A DNA stretch of 64,000 bases from Pseudomonas oleovorans subsp. oleovorans. Lineage in GTDB: Bacteria > Pseudomonadota > Gammaproteobacteria > Pseudomonadales > Pseudomonadaceae. The DNA is taken from assembly GCF_002197815.1 (NCBI RefSeq), contig NZ_NIUB01000008.1:62001-126000 (forward strand), given 5' to 3'. The notes beneath the pieces are model-generated. The model saw only the letters and a program-made list of their open reading frames with translations. It was not told the origin of the DNA and did no database searches. The first letter of the stretch is position 1. The number at the start of each line of letters is the position of its first letter. The position numbers and the translations under genes were made by a program. Positions 9,233-17,944 of this stretch are shown piece after piece.

Positions 9233-10492
9233 TCAGCGCAGATGGTTGAACAGGTTGAGCCCGGCGATCTTCACGTAGCTCTGCTGCGCCGCCTCGAGGA
9301 TCACCGACTGGAAGGCCAGGCGCGACAGCGCTTCAGCGTAGTCCAGTTCGCGCAGTTCGGCCTGCACCGCCTTGTTGACCAGTGTGACGTCCTCGTTGTC
9401 GGTCAGCGAGGTCTCCACCACATTGAGCCGCGCGCCGATCTGCCCGCGCACCTGATCCAGGGCAACCATATTGTTGTCCAGATTGGTGAGCCCCAAGGCC
9501 ACCGCATCGCGTACCTGGCGATTGCCCTCCGCGCTATCGGGCGCGTCTTCCAAACTTTTACGCAAGCTGGCGATGGTATTGAGGATGCCAACCTTGTTGG
9601 CAGGCGCGGTAGCCGGGTTGGTATCCGGCGGCTGCACGGTGAAGCTTGAACCGGCAGGCGGTACGCCGTTGATATGGAAGGCCACGCCGCCGTACTGCAC
9701 CAGGCTGTCCTGCCCTTCCACCAGGCGTCGGCTGACCGGCACGCCATCCACCCCGTTACCGTCCACCGGGGTCAGGGTATAGGCCAGAGGGTCGGCCGGA
9801 TCGTTGAACTCCAGGCGAATGCCGCCGGCGGGGAAGTTGGCGAAGGCCACCTCATCGTCCACCAGCGCGCCGCTGACGAGGGGCGCGGCAGGCGCCGGCG
9901 GATTACCACCGATGCTCAGGCGCCCGGCATTGCGGCCGCTGTCGAATATCGCCCGGCCGCTATCGCTGATCGGCAGCTCCAGGGAGCTGGCGATCTGCAG
10001 TTTGCGCTGGCCGTCGTCGCCCTGGTACAGATAGTTGCCATCGGCCGTGCGCAGATAGGGCTGGGTCTTGCCCTGGAAGCCGGCGAACAGGTATTCGCCA
10101 CGAGCATTGCGGGTGTTCATCAGCGCCAGCAGTTCGTCTTCGCGCTGGCCCAGCTCGGCGGCGATGGACTGGCGGTCGGTCTGGCTGAGCGCGCCATTGC
10201 CGGCCTGCACCGTCAGCTCGCGCACCTGCTGCAAGATGGTGTTGACCGAATTGAGAGTGACCTCCTCCTGAGTCAGGCTGTTCTTCGCCGCCGTCAGGTT
10301 GGACTGGTATTGGCTCAGCACCGACTGCTGCTGCTCCAGCTGCAGCAGGCGCACCGAAGCCACCGGGTCGTCCGCCGGGGTGAGAATGCGGTTGCCGGTA
10401 CTGATCTGCTCCTGGGTACGGATGGCATTGGCGTAGTTACGCTGCAGGCCGGAAACCCCGTTGTTGAACGCCTGGATGGTGGAGATGCGCAT
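9233..10492 (-). CDS. flgL: FlgL, hook-filament junction protein 3
   Basis: Second junction protein between hook and filament, 419 residues. The N-terminus MRISTIQAFNNGVSGLQRNYANAIRTQEQIS and the C-terminus ALSRLAFQSVILEAAQQSYVKIAGLNLF are the flagellin-like helical ends that pack in the D0/D1 core. The start at 10492 gives this conserved N-terminus; 28 further in-frame residues upstream are derived from non-conserved DNA and are rejected. It is the last gene of the flgF-L operon but is separated from flgK by 386 bp that carry two inserted repeats. Confidence 0.94.
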   Translation of the reverse strand: MRISTIQAFNNGVSGLQRNYANAIRTQEQISTGNRILTPADDPVASVRLLQLEQQQSVLSQYQSNLTAAKNSLTQEEVTLNSVNTILQQVRELTVQAGNGALSQTDRQSIAAELGQREDELLALMNTRNARGEYLFAGFQGKTQPYLRTADGNYLYQGDDGQRKLQIASSLELPISDSGRAIFDSGRNAGRLSIGGNPPAPAAPLVSGALVDDEVAFANFPAGGIRLEFNDPADPLAYTLTPVDGNGVDGVPVSRRLVEGQDSLVQYGGVAFHINGVPPAGSSFTVQPPDTNPATAPANKVGILNTIASLRKSLEDAPDSAEGNRQVRDAVALGLTNLDNNMVALDQVRGQIGARLNVVETSLTDNEDVTLVNKAVQAELRELDYAEALSRLAFQSVILEAAQQSYVKIAGLNLFNHLR

Positions 10493-10600
10493 GCTCTGGC
10501 CTCTTGGTGCAACCGCCAAACCTAGGCGGATTCTGTAGGGTGCGCCATGCGCACCAGGTAGTTCATCGGTTCGCACGACCTAGACGGCCGCGTGTACCTT

Positions 10601-10716
10601 AGGGGAGCTCTGAAAAAGCCATTTTCCGTCACTCCCGCGAAGGCGGGAGCCCAGGTACTACGGAGGTTCTGGATTCCCGCCTGCGCGGGAATGACGACTA
10701 CTTCAGGGTTTCCCTG
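10601..10716. repeat. Short MITE-like repeat, copy C (flgK-flgL gap)
   Basis: Same family and orientation as copy A, with ends AGGGGAGCTCTGAAAAAGCC and CTTCAGGGTTTCCCT and the paired hairpins CTCCCGCGAAGGCGGGAG and TTCCCGCCTGCGCGGGAA. It is inserted within the flgK-flgL transcription unit. Confidence 0.78.
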
Positions 10717-10770
10717 GGGTTTATCTAAGGCTATGTCTGCGCTAAGTGTTGGGAGTGGGTGCAAAGGCCC

Positions 10771-10826
10771 GTAGGGTGGGCTTTAGCCCACCAACGGTGG
10801 TTGGCGTGGGCTAAAGCCCACCCTAC
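10771..10826. repeat. REP palindrome in flgK-flgL gap
   Basis: Long inverted repeat: GTAGGGTGGGCTTTAGCCC opposed to GGGCTAAAGCCCACCCTAC. The same element type occurs at 25873-25928. It would form a stable hairpin in the flgK-flgL mRNA. Confidence 0.8.
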
Positions 10827-10878
10827 AAGGCTCCCGGCCTTCCTTGGAACCCTAGCAACAGTTAACAGGGACATAGCC

Positions 10879-12906
10879 TTATCTAAATAAACTGATCAGG
10901 GTATCGAACAAACTGCGGGCAACTTGAATGATTTGTGCCGAGGCGTTGTAGTACTGCTCGAACTTGATCAGGTTGGCCGCTTCTTCGTCCAGGTTGACCC
11001 CCGACAGCGAATCGCGGTAGTCGGTGGCCTGCTTGAGAATCGCCGTGGTCGCCTCGCCATCCAGACGCGCCTGGGCTGTCAAGGTGCCAACCCGCTGGAC
11101 CAGGTCGCCGTAGCCATCGGAGAAGCTCACGCCGGTAGTGCCCGAGGCTGTGGGATCGACGCCGATGGTCGCTTTGGATTGCAGGTCGGCCAGTTTCAAG
11201 GCGTTGCGGTTGTCCGACACGCCGTTGGCGTTAAAGGCGACGGAGAAGATATCGCCCGTCTGCGGTCGGCCGCTGAAAGTCTGCGATATCTCCAGCGTGC
11301 TTCCGCCCGAGGTAATCGTGTAACTAAGCATGTTGCTCTGCCCGGGCGTGATGCTCAGGGTAGCGGGCGTGATGGTAATGCCTGCCGGCCCACTCAGGTT
11401 CAACGTACCCGTAGTGGCCGGTGCAACCGGCTCGGCATAGGTCATGGTCAGCGGCGACAGGTCTTTGAGATCCGCCAGGATCATCGGATCCTGGACGTTG
11501 TCTATGGAAGGCTGACCGATAACCGCATTCCCTCGATTCTGCAGGTTCGCCTCTGCGCGCAAGGGGGCCGCGAAAGCCAGTTGATCCGGCTGATCGAGCA
11601 CCACAGCGATATCACGGGCGCCGCGACGGGTCGGCTGCAGCAGGAAGATGTCACCCGCTGCGGGCGCCGGCGTGCCCACGTCGATAGTGAAGCCCTGGTC
11701 GCGACCATTGCTGTCGCCGAAACTGAGCGTGCCGGGCGGGCTCTCGGTAACGCTCATCATCGCGTTATCGCTAAGGCGGCGCGCCGTATAGTTGGTACCG
11801 TCGAACTCCAGGCGGTAGTCGCTGGTGGTCAGCAGGCTGGTGTCGCTGATATTGAGCAGCGGCTGGGCATTGCTGGTGTTGCTGCTGAAGGCGCGCACGC
11901 GCAGTGCCGCCAACGCCGGATCGTTGAAGTCGCCGAACAGCGCACTCCCCACCTGCCCCTTGAGGTCGAGGCCCTGGCCAAGCTGACTGTTGACCTGATC
12001 GCTGACGGCCAGGGCCAGACGACCAAGTGCATTGAAGGTGGAGTCCAGCACCTCCTCGCGATAGCGGATCAAGCCACCCAGCTCGCCGCCGCTGAGCTGG
12101 GTGGTAATGGTCTGGCGCGAGTTGCCGCTGACGAACTGCACCTCGAAACGCGTGGGATCGCCCAACCCCGGCCCAACCTCGAGGCGATTGGCGGTGGCGC
12201 CGACTACCAGTGGCTGACCGGAGCCGATGAACAGGTTGTAACTGTTGTCATCCTGCGGCACCACGGTGACGCCAACGTAGGTGGACAGTTGACGTACTGC
12301 CTCGTCGCGGGCATCGAGCAGGTCGTTGGGCTGCTGACCGTTCGCCGCGGCGATGGCGATGGCGTTGTTCAGGCTGGCTACGCTGGCGGCCAGGCGGTTG
12401 ACCTCGTCGCTGACCGCCACCATCTGCTTGTTGAGGAAATTGTTCTGCTCGTTCAGGCGCTCGTAAACGGTATTGAAGCGCCGCGCCAGACCCTCAGCCT
12501 CGGAAAGCACCAACTGCCGCGCCGGGATATTGGCCGGATCTTCCGCTGCGGTCTGCAACGCGGCGAAGAAGGACTGCAGCGAGGGGGTGATGCCGGTGGT
12601 GGAGCCGGCCAGCAGGGCGTCGAGCTGGTCGATCTGGCTCTTGTAGGCAGCCACGTCGCTGGCCAGCGCGGTGCTGGAGCGCAGCTGGCTTGTGAGAAAC
12701 TCGCTGTAACTGCGGCGGATGTCGGTTAGCGTGGTGCCCGAGCCGATATAGCCGGCACCACTGAACTGCGGCACGCGCGTGGCCTGCACGGCATCCTGGC
12801 GGGTGTAGCCGGGCGTATTGACATTGGTGATGTTATGACCGGTAACACTGATCTGGGTCTTGCTGGCGGCAAGCCCGGACATGCCAATACTGAGTAGGTC
12901 AGCCAT
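10879..12906 (-). CDS. flgK: FlgK, hook-associated protein 1
   Basis: First hook-filament junction protein, 675 residues, typical of Pseudomonas FlgK. It begins MADLLSIGMSGLAASKTQISVTGHNITNVNTPGYTRQ, carrying the axial-protein N-terminal motif, and ends with the helical YYNASAQIIQVARSLFDTLISLF segment. The middle (about 340-600) is the variable outer domain. flgJ ends 9 bp upstream of its start, so flgJ-flgK are tightly coupled. Start supported by position of the conserved N-terminus. Confidence 0.95.
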   Translation of the reverse strand: MADLLSIGMSGLAASKTQISVTGHNITNVNTPGYTRQDAVQATRVPQFSGAGYIGSGTTLTDIRRSYSEFLTSQLRSSTALASDVAAYKSQIDQLDALLAGSTTGITPSLQSFFAALQTAAEDPANIPARQLVLSEAEGLARRFNTVYERLNEQNNFLNKQMVAVSDEVNRLAASVASLNNAIAIAAANGQQPNDLLDARDEAVRQLSTYVGVTVVPQDDNSYNLFIGSGQPLVVGATANRLEVGPGLGDPTRFEVQFVSGNSRQTITTQLSGGELGGLIRYREEVLDSTFNALGRLALAVSDQVNSQLGQGLDLKGQVGSALFGDFNDPALAALRVRAFSSNTSNAQPLLNISDTSLLTTSDYRLEFDGTNYTARRLSDNAMMSVTESPPGTLSFGDSNGRDQGFTIDVGTPAPAAGDIFLLQPTRRGARDIAVVLDQPDQLAFAAPLRAEANLQNRGNAVIGQPSIDNVQDPMILADLKDLSPLTMTYAEPVAPATTGTLNLSGPAGITITPATLSITPGQSNMLSYTITSGGSTLEISQTFSGRPQTGDIFSVAFNANGVSDNRNALKLADLQSKATIGVDPTASGTTGVSFSDGYGDLVQRVGTLTAQARLDGEATTAILKQATDYRDSLSGVNLDEEAANLIKFEQYYNASAQIIQVARSLFDTLISLFR

Positions 12907-12915
12907 GGTTCAGCC

Positions 12916-14094
12916 TCAAGTCCTTGTGGTGCCGCTGTCGGCAGCGGCCACAGCCTGGTAGGTCTGCATCTTGCGCGCGATCTGCGAGATCTTGCGCGCG
13001 TACTGGGGGTCGGTGGCATAACCGGCCTGTTGCAGCTCCTTGACGAAGCGCTCCGGATTCTCGGTGACGTTCAGCGCCTTCTCGTAGCGACCGTTGTTCT
13101 GCAGGAAGCTGACGTAATCGTCGAAGCTCTGTGCGTAGGAGTCATATGCACGGAAGCTGGCCGCCTCCTTGACCGCCTTACCACCCTTGTATTCCGTGGT
13201 CAGCACGCGGGCCGACTCGCCCTCCCAGCTGCCATGGGACTTGATGCCGAACAGGTTGTGGCTACTCTCGCCATCGCGGGTGCGGATGATCGACTTGCCC
13301 CATCCGGTTTCCAGCGCGGCCTGGGCCACCAGATAACGCGGGTCGACACCGATCTTCTCCGCGGCGGCTTCCGCCATCGGCAGCATGGTGGCGACGAATT
13401 CCTGCGGTGAGCTGAATGCGGCTTTGCCCGGCGCCAGCGGCGGTTGAGCAATACGACGGCCCGTCAATGCATCACTGTTGCCAAGGCTCAGGCCGCGATC
13501 CTTGGGCGCGGCGCTGGCCTGCGCCGGAATCCAGTCATTACCGGCCAGCGTTTTACCTTCGGCCGCAGAAGGTACGATGCCCGCCAGCAGACGGTCAGCC
13601 AATTTGCCCGGAACAGCCAGGCGGCGACGGTTGAGCAGCGCCACGTCATCACGGAAACCTTCGCTGCTGGCAACCTTGTCGGCTTTGCTCTCAGCCGACG
13701 CAGCAGCCGGCTGTTCGACCTGCGCGAATGGATTGGGACGGCTCGACGGCTGTTTGATCTTCGACATCTGCCGCACCAGCACGTCGGCCAGGCCGATGCC
13801 GCGCCCTTCTTTGGAAAGAGTCACCGCCAACTGCTGGTCGTGCATGTCCTGGTAGGTCTTGCTCTCGTTGCTGTTCATGAAGTTGCCCTCGCCGAATGCG
13901 GCGTTGGCCGACCGCATGGCCTTGAGCATTTCGTTCATGAACAGGGATTCGAACTCCTGCGCGACCTTGCGAATGTTCTGCTCGGTATCGCCGCCTACCT
14001 TGAACTGGTTGAGGCGATTCAGATCGGTGAACGCACCGCTGTCGACCGGGCTTTTACCGTTACCAAGCAGACCGGCTGAAAGTCGGGAATCCAT
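12916..14094 (-). CDS. flgJ: FlgJ, rod cap and peptidoglycan hydrolase
   Basis: Bifunctional 392-residue periplasmic protein. The N-terminal part (about 1-110) is the rod-capping domain (KVAQEFESLFMNEMLKAMR, ESKTYQDMHDQQLAVTLSK). A Pro/Ala-rich linker follows, and then a GH73 glucosaminidase domain from about 230 that opens the murein layer for the growing rod. The probable catalytic Glu lies in AQAALETGWGKS, followed by SSHNLFGIK and YDSYAQSFDDYVSFL. No Sec signal is visible, as expected for a protein exported by the flagellar apparatus. It lies between flgI and flgK in the standard order. Confidence 0.95.
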   Translation of the reverse strand: MDSRLSAGLLGNGKSPVDSGAFTDLNRLNQFKVGGDTEQNIRKVAQEFESLFMNEMLKAMRSANAAFGEGNFMNSNESKTYQDMHDQQLAVTLSKEGRGIGLADVLVRQMSKIKQPSSRPNPFAQVEQPAAASAESKADKVASSEGFRDDVALLNRRRLAVPGKLADRLLAGIVPSAAEGKTLAGNDWIPAQASAAPKDRGLSLGNSDALTGRRIAQPPLAPGKAAFSSPQEFVATMLPMAEAAAEKIGVDPRYLVAQAALETGWGKSIIRTRDGESSHNLFGIKSHGSWEGESARVLTTEYKGGKAVKEAASFRAYDSYAQSFDDYVSFLQNNGRYEKALNVTENPERFVKELQQAGYATDPQYARKISQIARKMQTYQAVAAADSGTTRT

Positions 14095-14108
14095 GCTGGC
14101 AATCCTCC

Positions 14109-15386
14109 TCAGATCACGATCAGGTCAGCCTGCAGAGCGCCGGCTTGCTTGAGCGCCTCCAGGATGGCCATCAGGTCGGAAGGTGCTGCGCCTACCTGGT
14201 TAACGGCACGCACGATCTCGTCGAGGCTGGTGCCGGGGCCGAATTTGAACATCGGTTTGGCCTCTTCCTCGGCGCCCACGCGAGAGCGCGGCACCACCGC
14301 GGTCTGCCCGCCAGAGAATGCCTCGGGCTGGCTGACGATGGGGTCTTCGGTAATGGTCACGGTCAGGCTGCCATGGGTCACGGCAGCCGGCTGCACTTTG
14401 ACGTCCTGGCCGATGACGATGGTGCCGGTACGCGAATTGATGATGACCTTGGCCACCGCCTTGCCGGCCTCGACCTGCAGGTTCTCGAGAATCGACAGGT
14501 AGTCGACGCGCTGATTCGGGTCGAGCGGCGCGCTGACGCGAATCGAGCCGCCATCGATGGCCTGGGCCACGCCAGGGCCAAGCAGGTCGTTGATTTGATC
14601 GACGATATTCTTCGCCGTGGTGAAGTCAGGGCGATTGAGGTTCAAAGTCAGGTAATTGCCCTGATCGAAACCACTCGGCACTGGACGCTCGACGGTAGCC
14701 CCGCCAGGGATGCGCCCGGCGGATGGCACGTTGACGGTGATGCGCGAACCGTCGGCACCACTGGCGTCGAAACCACCGACCACCAGGTTGCCCTGGGCGA
14801 TGGCGTAGACGTTACCGTCGATGCCCTTGAGCGGCGTCATCAGCAGGCTGCCACCGCGCAGGCTCTTGGCGTTACCGATCGAGGAAATGGTGATGTCGAT
14901 GGTCTGCCCCGGCTTGGCGAACGCCGGCAGGTCAGCATGCACCGACACGGCCGCGACGTTCTTCAGCTGCACGTTGCCACCTGGCGGCACCTTGATGCCG
15001 AACTGCGCCAGCATGTTGTTGAAGGTCTGTACGGTAAAGGGGGTCTGCGTGGTCTGGTCGCCGCTGCCATTGAGGCCGACGACCAGGCCGTAGCCGATCA
15101 GTTGGTTGCTGCGCACCCCCTGGATGGAGGCAAGATCCTTGAGGCGTTCGGCCTGGGTCGGCAGGCTCAGCAGCAGGCAACCGAGCATGGTTGCCAGCAA
15201 CAGCCAGTCGTTGGCGCCACGACGACGATAGCCGCGATGGACGGCGGCGAATTGCCGGCGGCAGGAGCTTGCCTGCACCGGCAACGTTTTACCTGCGGGC
15301 CACAATATCCGCAGGAGCGAGCCAGGCTCACGAACCGCGCTCGACTTGAAAGCTTCGCGAGCAGAGCTCGCTCCTACATGATTCAT
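14109..15386 (-). CDS. flgI: FlgI, P-ring protein with disrupted or extended N-terminus
   Basis: Periplasmic P-ring subunit. From [21 protein letters not shown] to the end ([12 protein letters not shown]) the sequence is classic FlgI and full length. The N-terminus is abnormal: the hydrophobic signal sequence ([19 protein letters not shown]) starts only about 60 codons after the ATG at 15386, and the intervening DNA contains a REP doublet (15311-15377) in frame. The ATG at 15386 is preferred because GGGGAATGGAG precedes it just after flgH; GTG or TTG codons nearer the signal sequence (about 15278 or 15200) are alternatives. Either FlgI has a long N-terminal extension that still allows Sec export, or translation starts internally. 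The start coordinate is the least certain part of this call. Confidence 0.85.
   Translation of the reverse strand: MNHVGASSAREAFKSSAVREPGSLLRILWPAGKTLPVQASSCRRQFAAVHRGYRRRGANDWLLLATMLGCLLLSLPTQAERLKDLASIQGVRSNQLIGYGLVVGLNGSGDQTTQTPFTVQTFNNMLAQFGIKVPPGGNVQLKNVAAVSVHADLPAFAKPGQTIDITISSIGNAKSLRGGSLLMTPLKGIDGNVYAIAQGNLVVGGFDASGADGSRITVNVPSAGRIPGGATVERPVPSGFDQGNYLTLNLNRPDFTTAKNIVDQINDLLGPGVAQAIDGGSIRVSAPLDPNQRVDYLSILENLQVEAGKAVAKVIINSRTGTIVIGQDVKVQPAAVTHGSLTVTITEDPIVSQPEAFSGGQTAVVPRSRVGAEEEAKPMFKFGPGTSLDEIVRAVNQVGAAPSDLMAILEALKQAGALQADLIVI
15311..15377. repeat. REP doublet inside the 5' part of flgI
   Basis: Two opposed REP-like units: GCAGGAGCGAGCCAGGCTC at the left and GAGCAGAGCTCGCTCCTAC at the right, with GCAGGAGCGAGC / GCTCGCTCCTAC as outer ends. 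The insertion keeps the flgI reading frame open. Confidence 0.75.
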
Positions 15387-15400
15387 CTCCATTCCCCTGA

Positions 15401-16123
15401 TCAGAACGGCCACATCGGGCTGAGGAAGAAGCGGCTCAACCAACCCGGCTGACTGGCGTCGGCGAAGGCGCCAGTCCCGGAATAGGTGATGCGCGCATCG
15501 GCAACCCGAGTGGACGACACGGTGTTGTCAGTGGAGATGTCGTCGGCACGCACCAGCCCGGAGATACGCATCAGCTCATCGCCAGTATTGAGCGTCATCC
15601 ACTTCTCGCCACGCACGGCCAGAATGCCGTTGGGCAGCACTTCAGCGACGGTCACGGTGACCGAGCCAGACAGGCTGTTGCTCTGCCCTGCCTGACCAGA
15701 ACCGGAGGCATCACGCTGGGAGTTCCAGCTCGAATCCAGGCTCAGATTGTTGTTGGTCATGCCCAGCGCGCTGAGGCTGCGCAGCGGGTTGTCCGGTGCA
15801 ACGGCCATGCCGAACAGGTTGGGCACACCCATTGTGCCGCTGCTGTCCTTCTGGATATTGCTGTTGGCGTTCTTGCTGGCCTGGGTGCGCTCATTGAGCG
15901 TGATGGTGATGATGTCGCCGACACGGAACGCCTTGCGGTCGTCATACAGACCATTTTCGAAACCGGCCTGATAGATCGAGCCGTTGTTCTGCGCAGCCGG
16001 CAAGGGGGTACGCGGTAAAACCGGCGCGTAATAGGGATCGTCCGGCTTGGCTGTCGGCGCCACGCAGCCGCTACCGAGCAGCAGGCCAGCCAACAGGGGG
16101 AAACAGAGAATTTGCCGGTTCAT
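15401..16123 (-). CDS. flgH: FlgH, L-ring lipoprotein
   Basis: Outer-membrane L-ring subunit, 240 residues. It is a lipoprotein: an N-terminal [17 protein letters not shown] stretch leads to lipobox LGSGC, with lipidated Cys at residue 20. Conserved FlgH parts include [45 protein letters not shown] and the C-terminal [14 protein letters not shown]. The ATG at 16123 is chosen over a GTG two codons upstream because GAGG lies 8 bp before it. It lies between flgG and flgI; flgI begins 14 bp after its stop. Confidence 0.95.
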   Translation of the reverse strand: MNRQILCFPLLAGLLLGSGCVAPTAKPDDPYYAPVLPRTPLPAAQNNGSIYQAGFENGLYDDRKAFRVGDIITITLNERTQASKNANSNIQKDSSGTMGVPNLFGMAVAPDNPLRSLSALGMTNNNLSLDSSWNSQRDASGSGQAGQSNSLSGSVTVTVAEVLPNGILAVRGEKWMTLNTGDELMRISGLVRADDISTDNTVSSTRVADARITYSGTGAFADASQPGWLSRFFLSPMWPF

Positions 16124-16160
16124 AACCACTACCTCGCGGCGTTCACAACAGTGTCAAAAA

Positions 16161-16946
16161 TCAGAGGTTCTGCGTCACGAAGGACAGCATCTGATCGGCG
16201 GTGGAAATCACCTTGGAGTTCATTTCGTAAGCGCGCTGGGTGGTGATCATGTTCACCAACTCCTCCACCACGCTGACGTTGGAGTTTTCCAGGGTGTTCT
16301 GCAGCGTGGTGCCCAGGCCATTGAGCCCCGGGTTGCCCACCTGCGGCGCACCACTGGAACCGGTCTCGAGGAACAGATTGTTGCCGATGGCTTCCAGGCC
16401 CGCAGGGTTGACGAAGTCGGCCAGCTGGATATTGCCGATGATCTGCGGCTGCGGATTGCCGGCCGTGGTCACCGAGACGGTGCCATCCTCACCGACGGTG
16501 AAGGTGCGCACTTCGTTGGGCAGAACGATCGCCGGTTCCAGAGCAAAGCCCTGGGAGGTGACGATCTGGCCGTCGGAGTTGAGGTGGAAGCTGCCATCAC
16601 GGGTATAGGAAACGGTGCCGTCGGGCTGCAGAATCTGGAAGAAACCACGGCCATTGACGGCAAGGTCGAGCGGTTGCTCAGTTGTTTGCAGGCTACCGGC
16701 GGTGAAGATCTTCTGCGTACCCACCACGCGCACACCAGTGCCGAGCTGCAAACCCGAAGGTAGCTCGCTGTCCTGGCTGGACTGGCCACCTGGCTGACGA
16801 CGGATCTGATAGAGCAGATCCTCGAATTCCGCGCGATCACGCTTGAAGCCGGTGGTCGCCACGTTGGCCAGGTTGTTGGAAATGGTGGTCAGGTTCATGT
16901 CCTGAGCGGACAAACCGGTCTTGCTGACCCACAGTGCCGGAAGCAT
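16161..16946 (-). CDS. flgG: FlgG, distal rod protein
   Basis: Distal rod subunit, 261 residues, exactly the usual length. It starts MLPALWVSKTGLSAQDMNLTTISNN and carries the flagellar basal-body rod motif NLANVATTGFKRDRAEFEDLLYQ. It ends with the conserved axial C-terminus NVSVVEELVNMITTQRAYEMNSKVISTADQML. Exported by the flagellar type III apparatus. Member of the flgFGHIJKL operon, 46 bp after flgF. Confidence 0.96.
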   Translation of the reverse strand: MLPALWVSKTGLSAQDMNLTTISNNLANVATTGFKRDRAEFEDLLYQIRRQPGGQSSQDSELPSGLQLGTGVRVVGTQKIFTAGSLQTTEQPLDLAVNGRGFFQILQPDGTVSYTRDGSFHLNSDGQIVTSQGFALEPAIVLPNEVRTFTVGEDGTVSVTTAGNPQPQIIGNIQLADFVNPAGLEAIGNNLFLETGSSGAPQVGNPGLNGLGTTLQNTLENSNVSVVEELVNMITTQRAYEMNSKVISTADQMLSFVTQNL

Positions 16947-16992
16947 ATAGATTCTCCTCGGGCGCCGGTTTTACGGCGCCGCGTGCTGGTAA

Positions 16993-17733
16993 TTAGCTAA
17001 TTTGCAAAACCCGCGCCATGGCCGACGAGTTGTCCTCGGCGGTGCGCATCATCTTCACCGACAGCTCGAACTGACGGGACAGGGAGAGGATCGCGGTCAT
17101 CTCTTCAACGGCGTTGACGTTGCTCGCCTCGAGGAAACCCGACGTCACCTGAACGGTCGCATCGGCCTCTACCTCGGGCTGCCCCTTCACACGGATCAGG
17201 CCATCGGCGCCCTTCTCCATGCTTTTCGGATCAGGGTTGACCAGCTTGATGCGATCGACTTCGGCCAATACGTTGGGGTTTTCACCAAGCGCACGAATGC
17301 TGATGGTGCCGTCCTGGCCGATCTCCACCTTCTGCTCCGGCGGTACGGCAATCGGCCCGGCATTGCCCATGACCGGCAAACCGTTGCCGGTACGCAGCAC
17401 GCCCAAGGCATCGATATTCAAGCTGGCAGTGCGAACATAGGCCTCGCTGCCATCGGGTGCCTGCACGGCGATCCAGCCCTTGCCGCCAATGGCCACGTCC
17501 ATATCGCGCCCGGTTTCCTGCAGCGCCCCCGGACGGAAGTCGGTAGCCGGACGTTCGCTCATGGCGAATACGCGCGCCGGATAGGTTTCACCGAACAGCG
17601 GCATGGAGCGCGCCTGCTCGAAATCGCGACGAAAACCCGAGGTGGAAACGTTCGCCAGGTTATTGGCGTGGGCGCGCAGAGCCAGTGTGTTGTTCTGCGC
17701 TCCTGTCATGGAGACGTACAGCATCTTGTCCAT
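16993..17733 (-). CDS. flgF: FlgF, proximal rod protein
   Basis: Proximal rod subunit, 246 residues, with the rod motif ALRAHANNLANVSTSGFRRDFEQ near the N-terminus and the C-terminal NVNAVEEMTAILSLSRQFELSVKMM helix. The start MDKMLYVSMTGA at 17733 is preceded by GGAG. A longer reading from 17775 is excluded because the RpoN promoter predicts transcription starting near 17772. First gene of the flgFGHIJKL operon, a FleR/RpoN-dependent class III operon in P. aeruginosa. Confidence 0.95.
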   Translation of the reverse strand: MDKMLYVSMTGAQNNTLALRAHANNLANVSTSGFRRDFEQARSMPLFGETYPARVFAMSERPATDFRPGALQETGRDMDVAIGGKGWIAVQAPDGSEAYVRTASLNIDALGVLRTGNGLPVMGNAGPIAVPPEQKVEIGQDGTISIRALGENPNVLAEVDRIKLVNPDPKSMEKGADGLIRVKGQPEVEADATVQVTSGFLEASNVNAVEEMTAILSLSRQFELSVKMMRTAEDNSSAMARVLQIS

Positions 17734-17783
17734 GGTAATTCTCCGAGTGGGCGACGTGCCCTTGGCTCTTTGCATTGACTACA

Positions 17784-17799
17784 GCAAGCGCCGTGCCAG
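17784..17799 (-). promoter_or_regulatory. RpoN promoter of flgFGHIJKL
   Basis: Minus-strand CTGGCACGGCGCTTGC, a perfect TGGCACG-N4-TTGC sigma-54 promoter, about 50 bp before flgF. Confidence 0.9.
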
Positions 17800-17944
17800 A
17801 CTCGAAAAATAAATACAAGACACTGATTTAAAAGGAATTTACAGGGCTAGCATGAAAGCTATAGAAGCGCGGCGGCGAGGTTTTGCCGGCCCTGGAACGG
17901 CAAAGCGGCAAGCCAGGCTTGCCGCTTTGCCTAACCCTCCCCTA

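Noticed and set aside
10924..12729. A 601-codon plus-strand frame opposite flgK
   Set aside because: Antisense shadow; flgK is complete and conserved.
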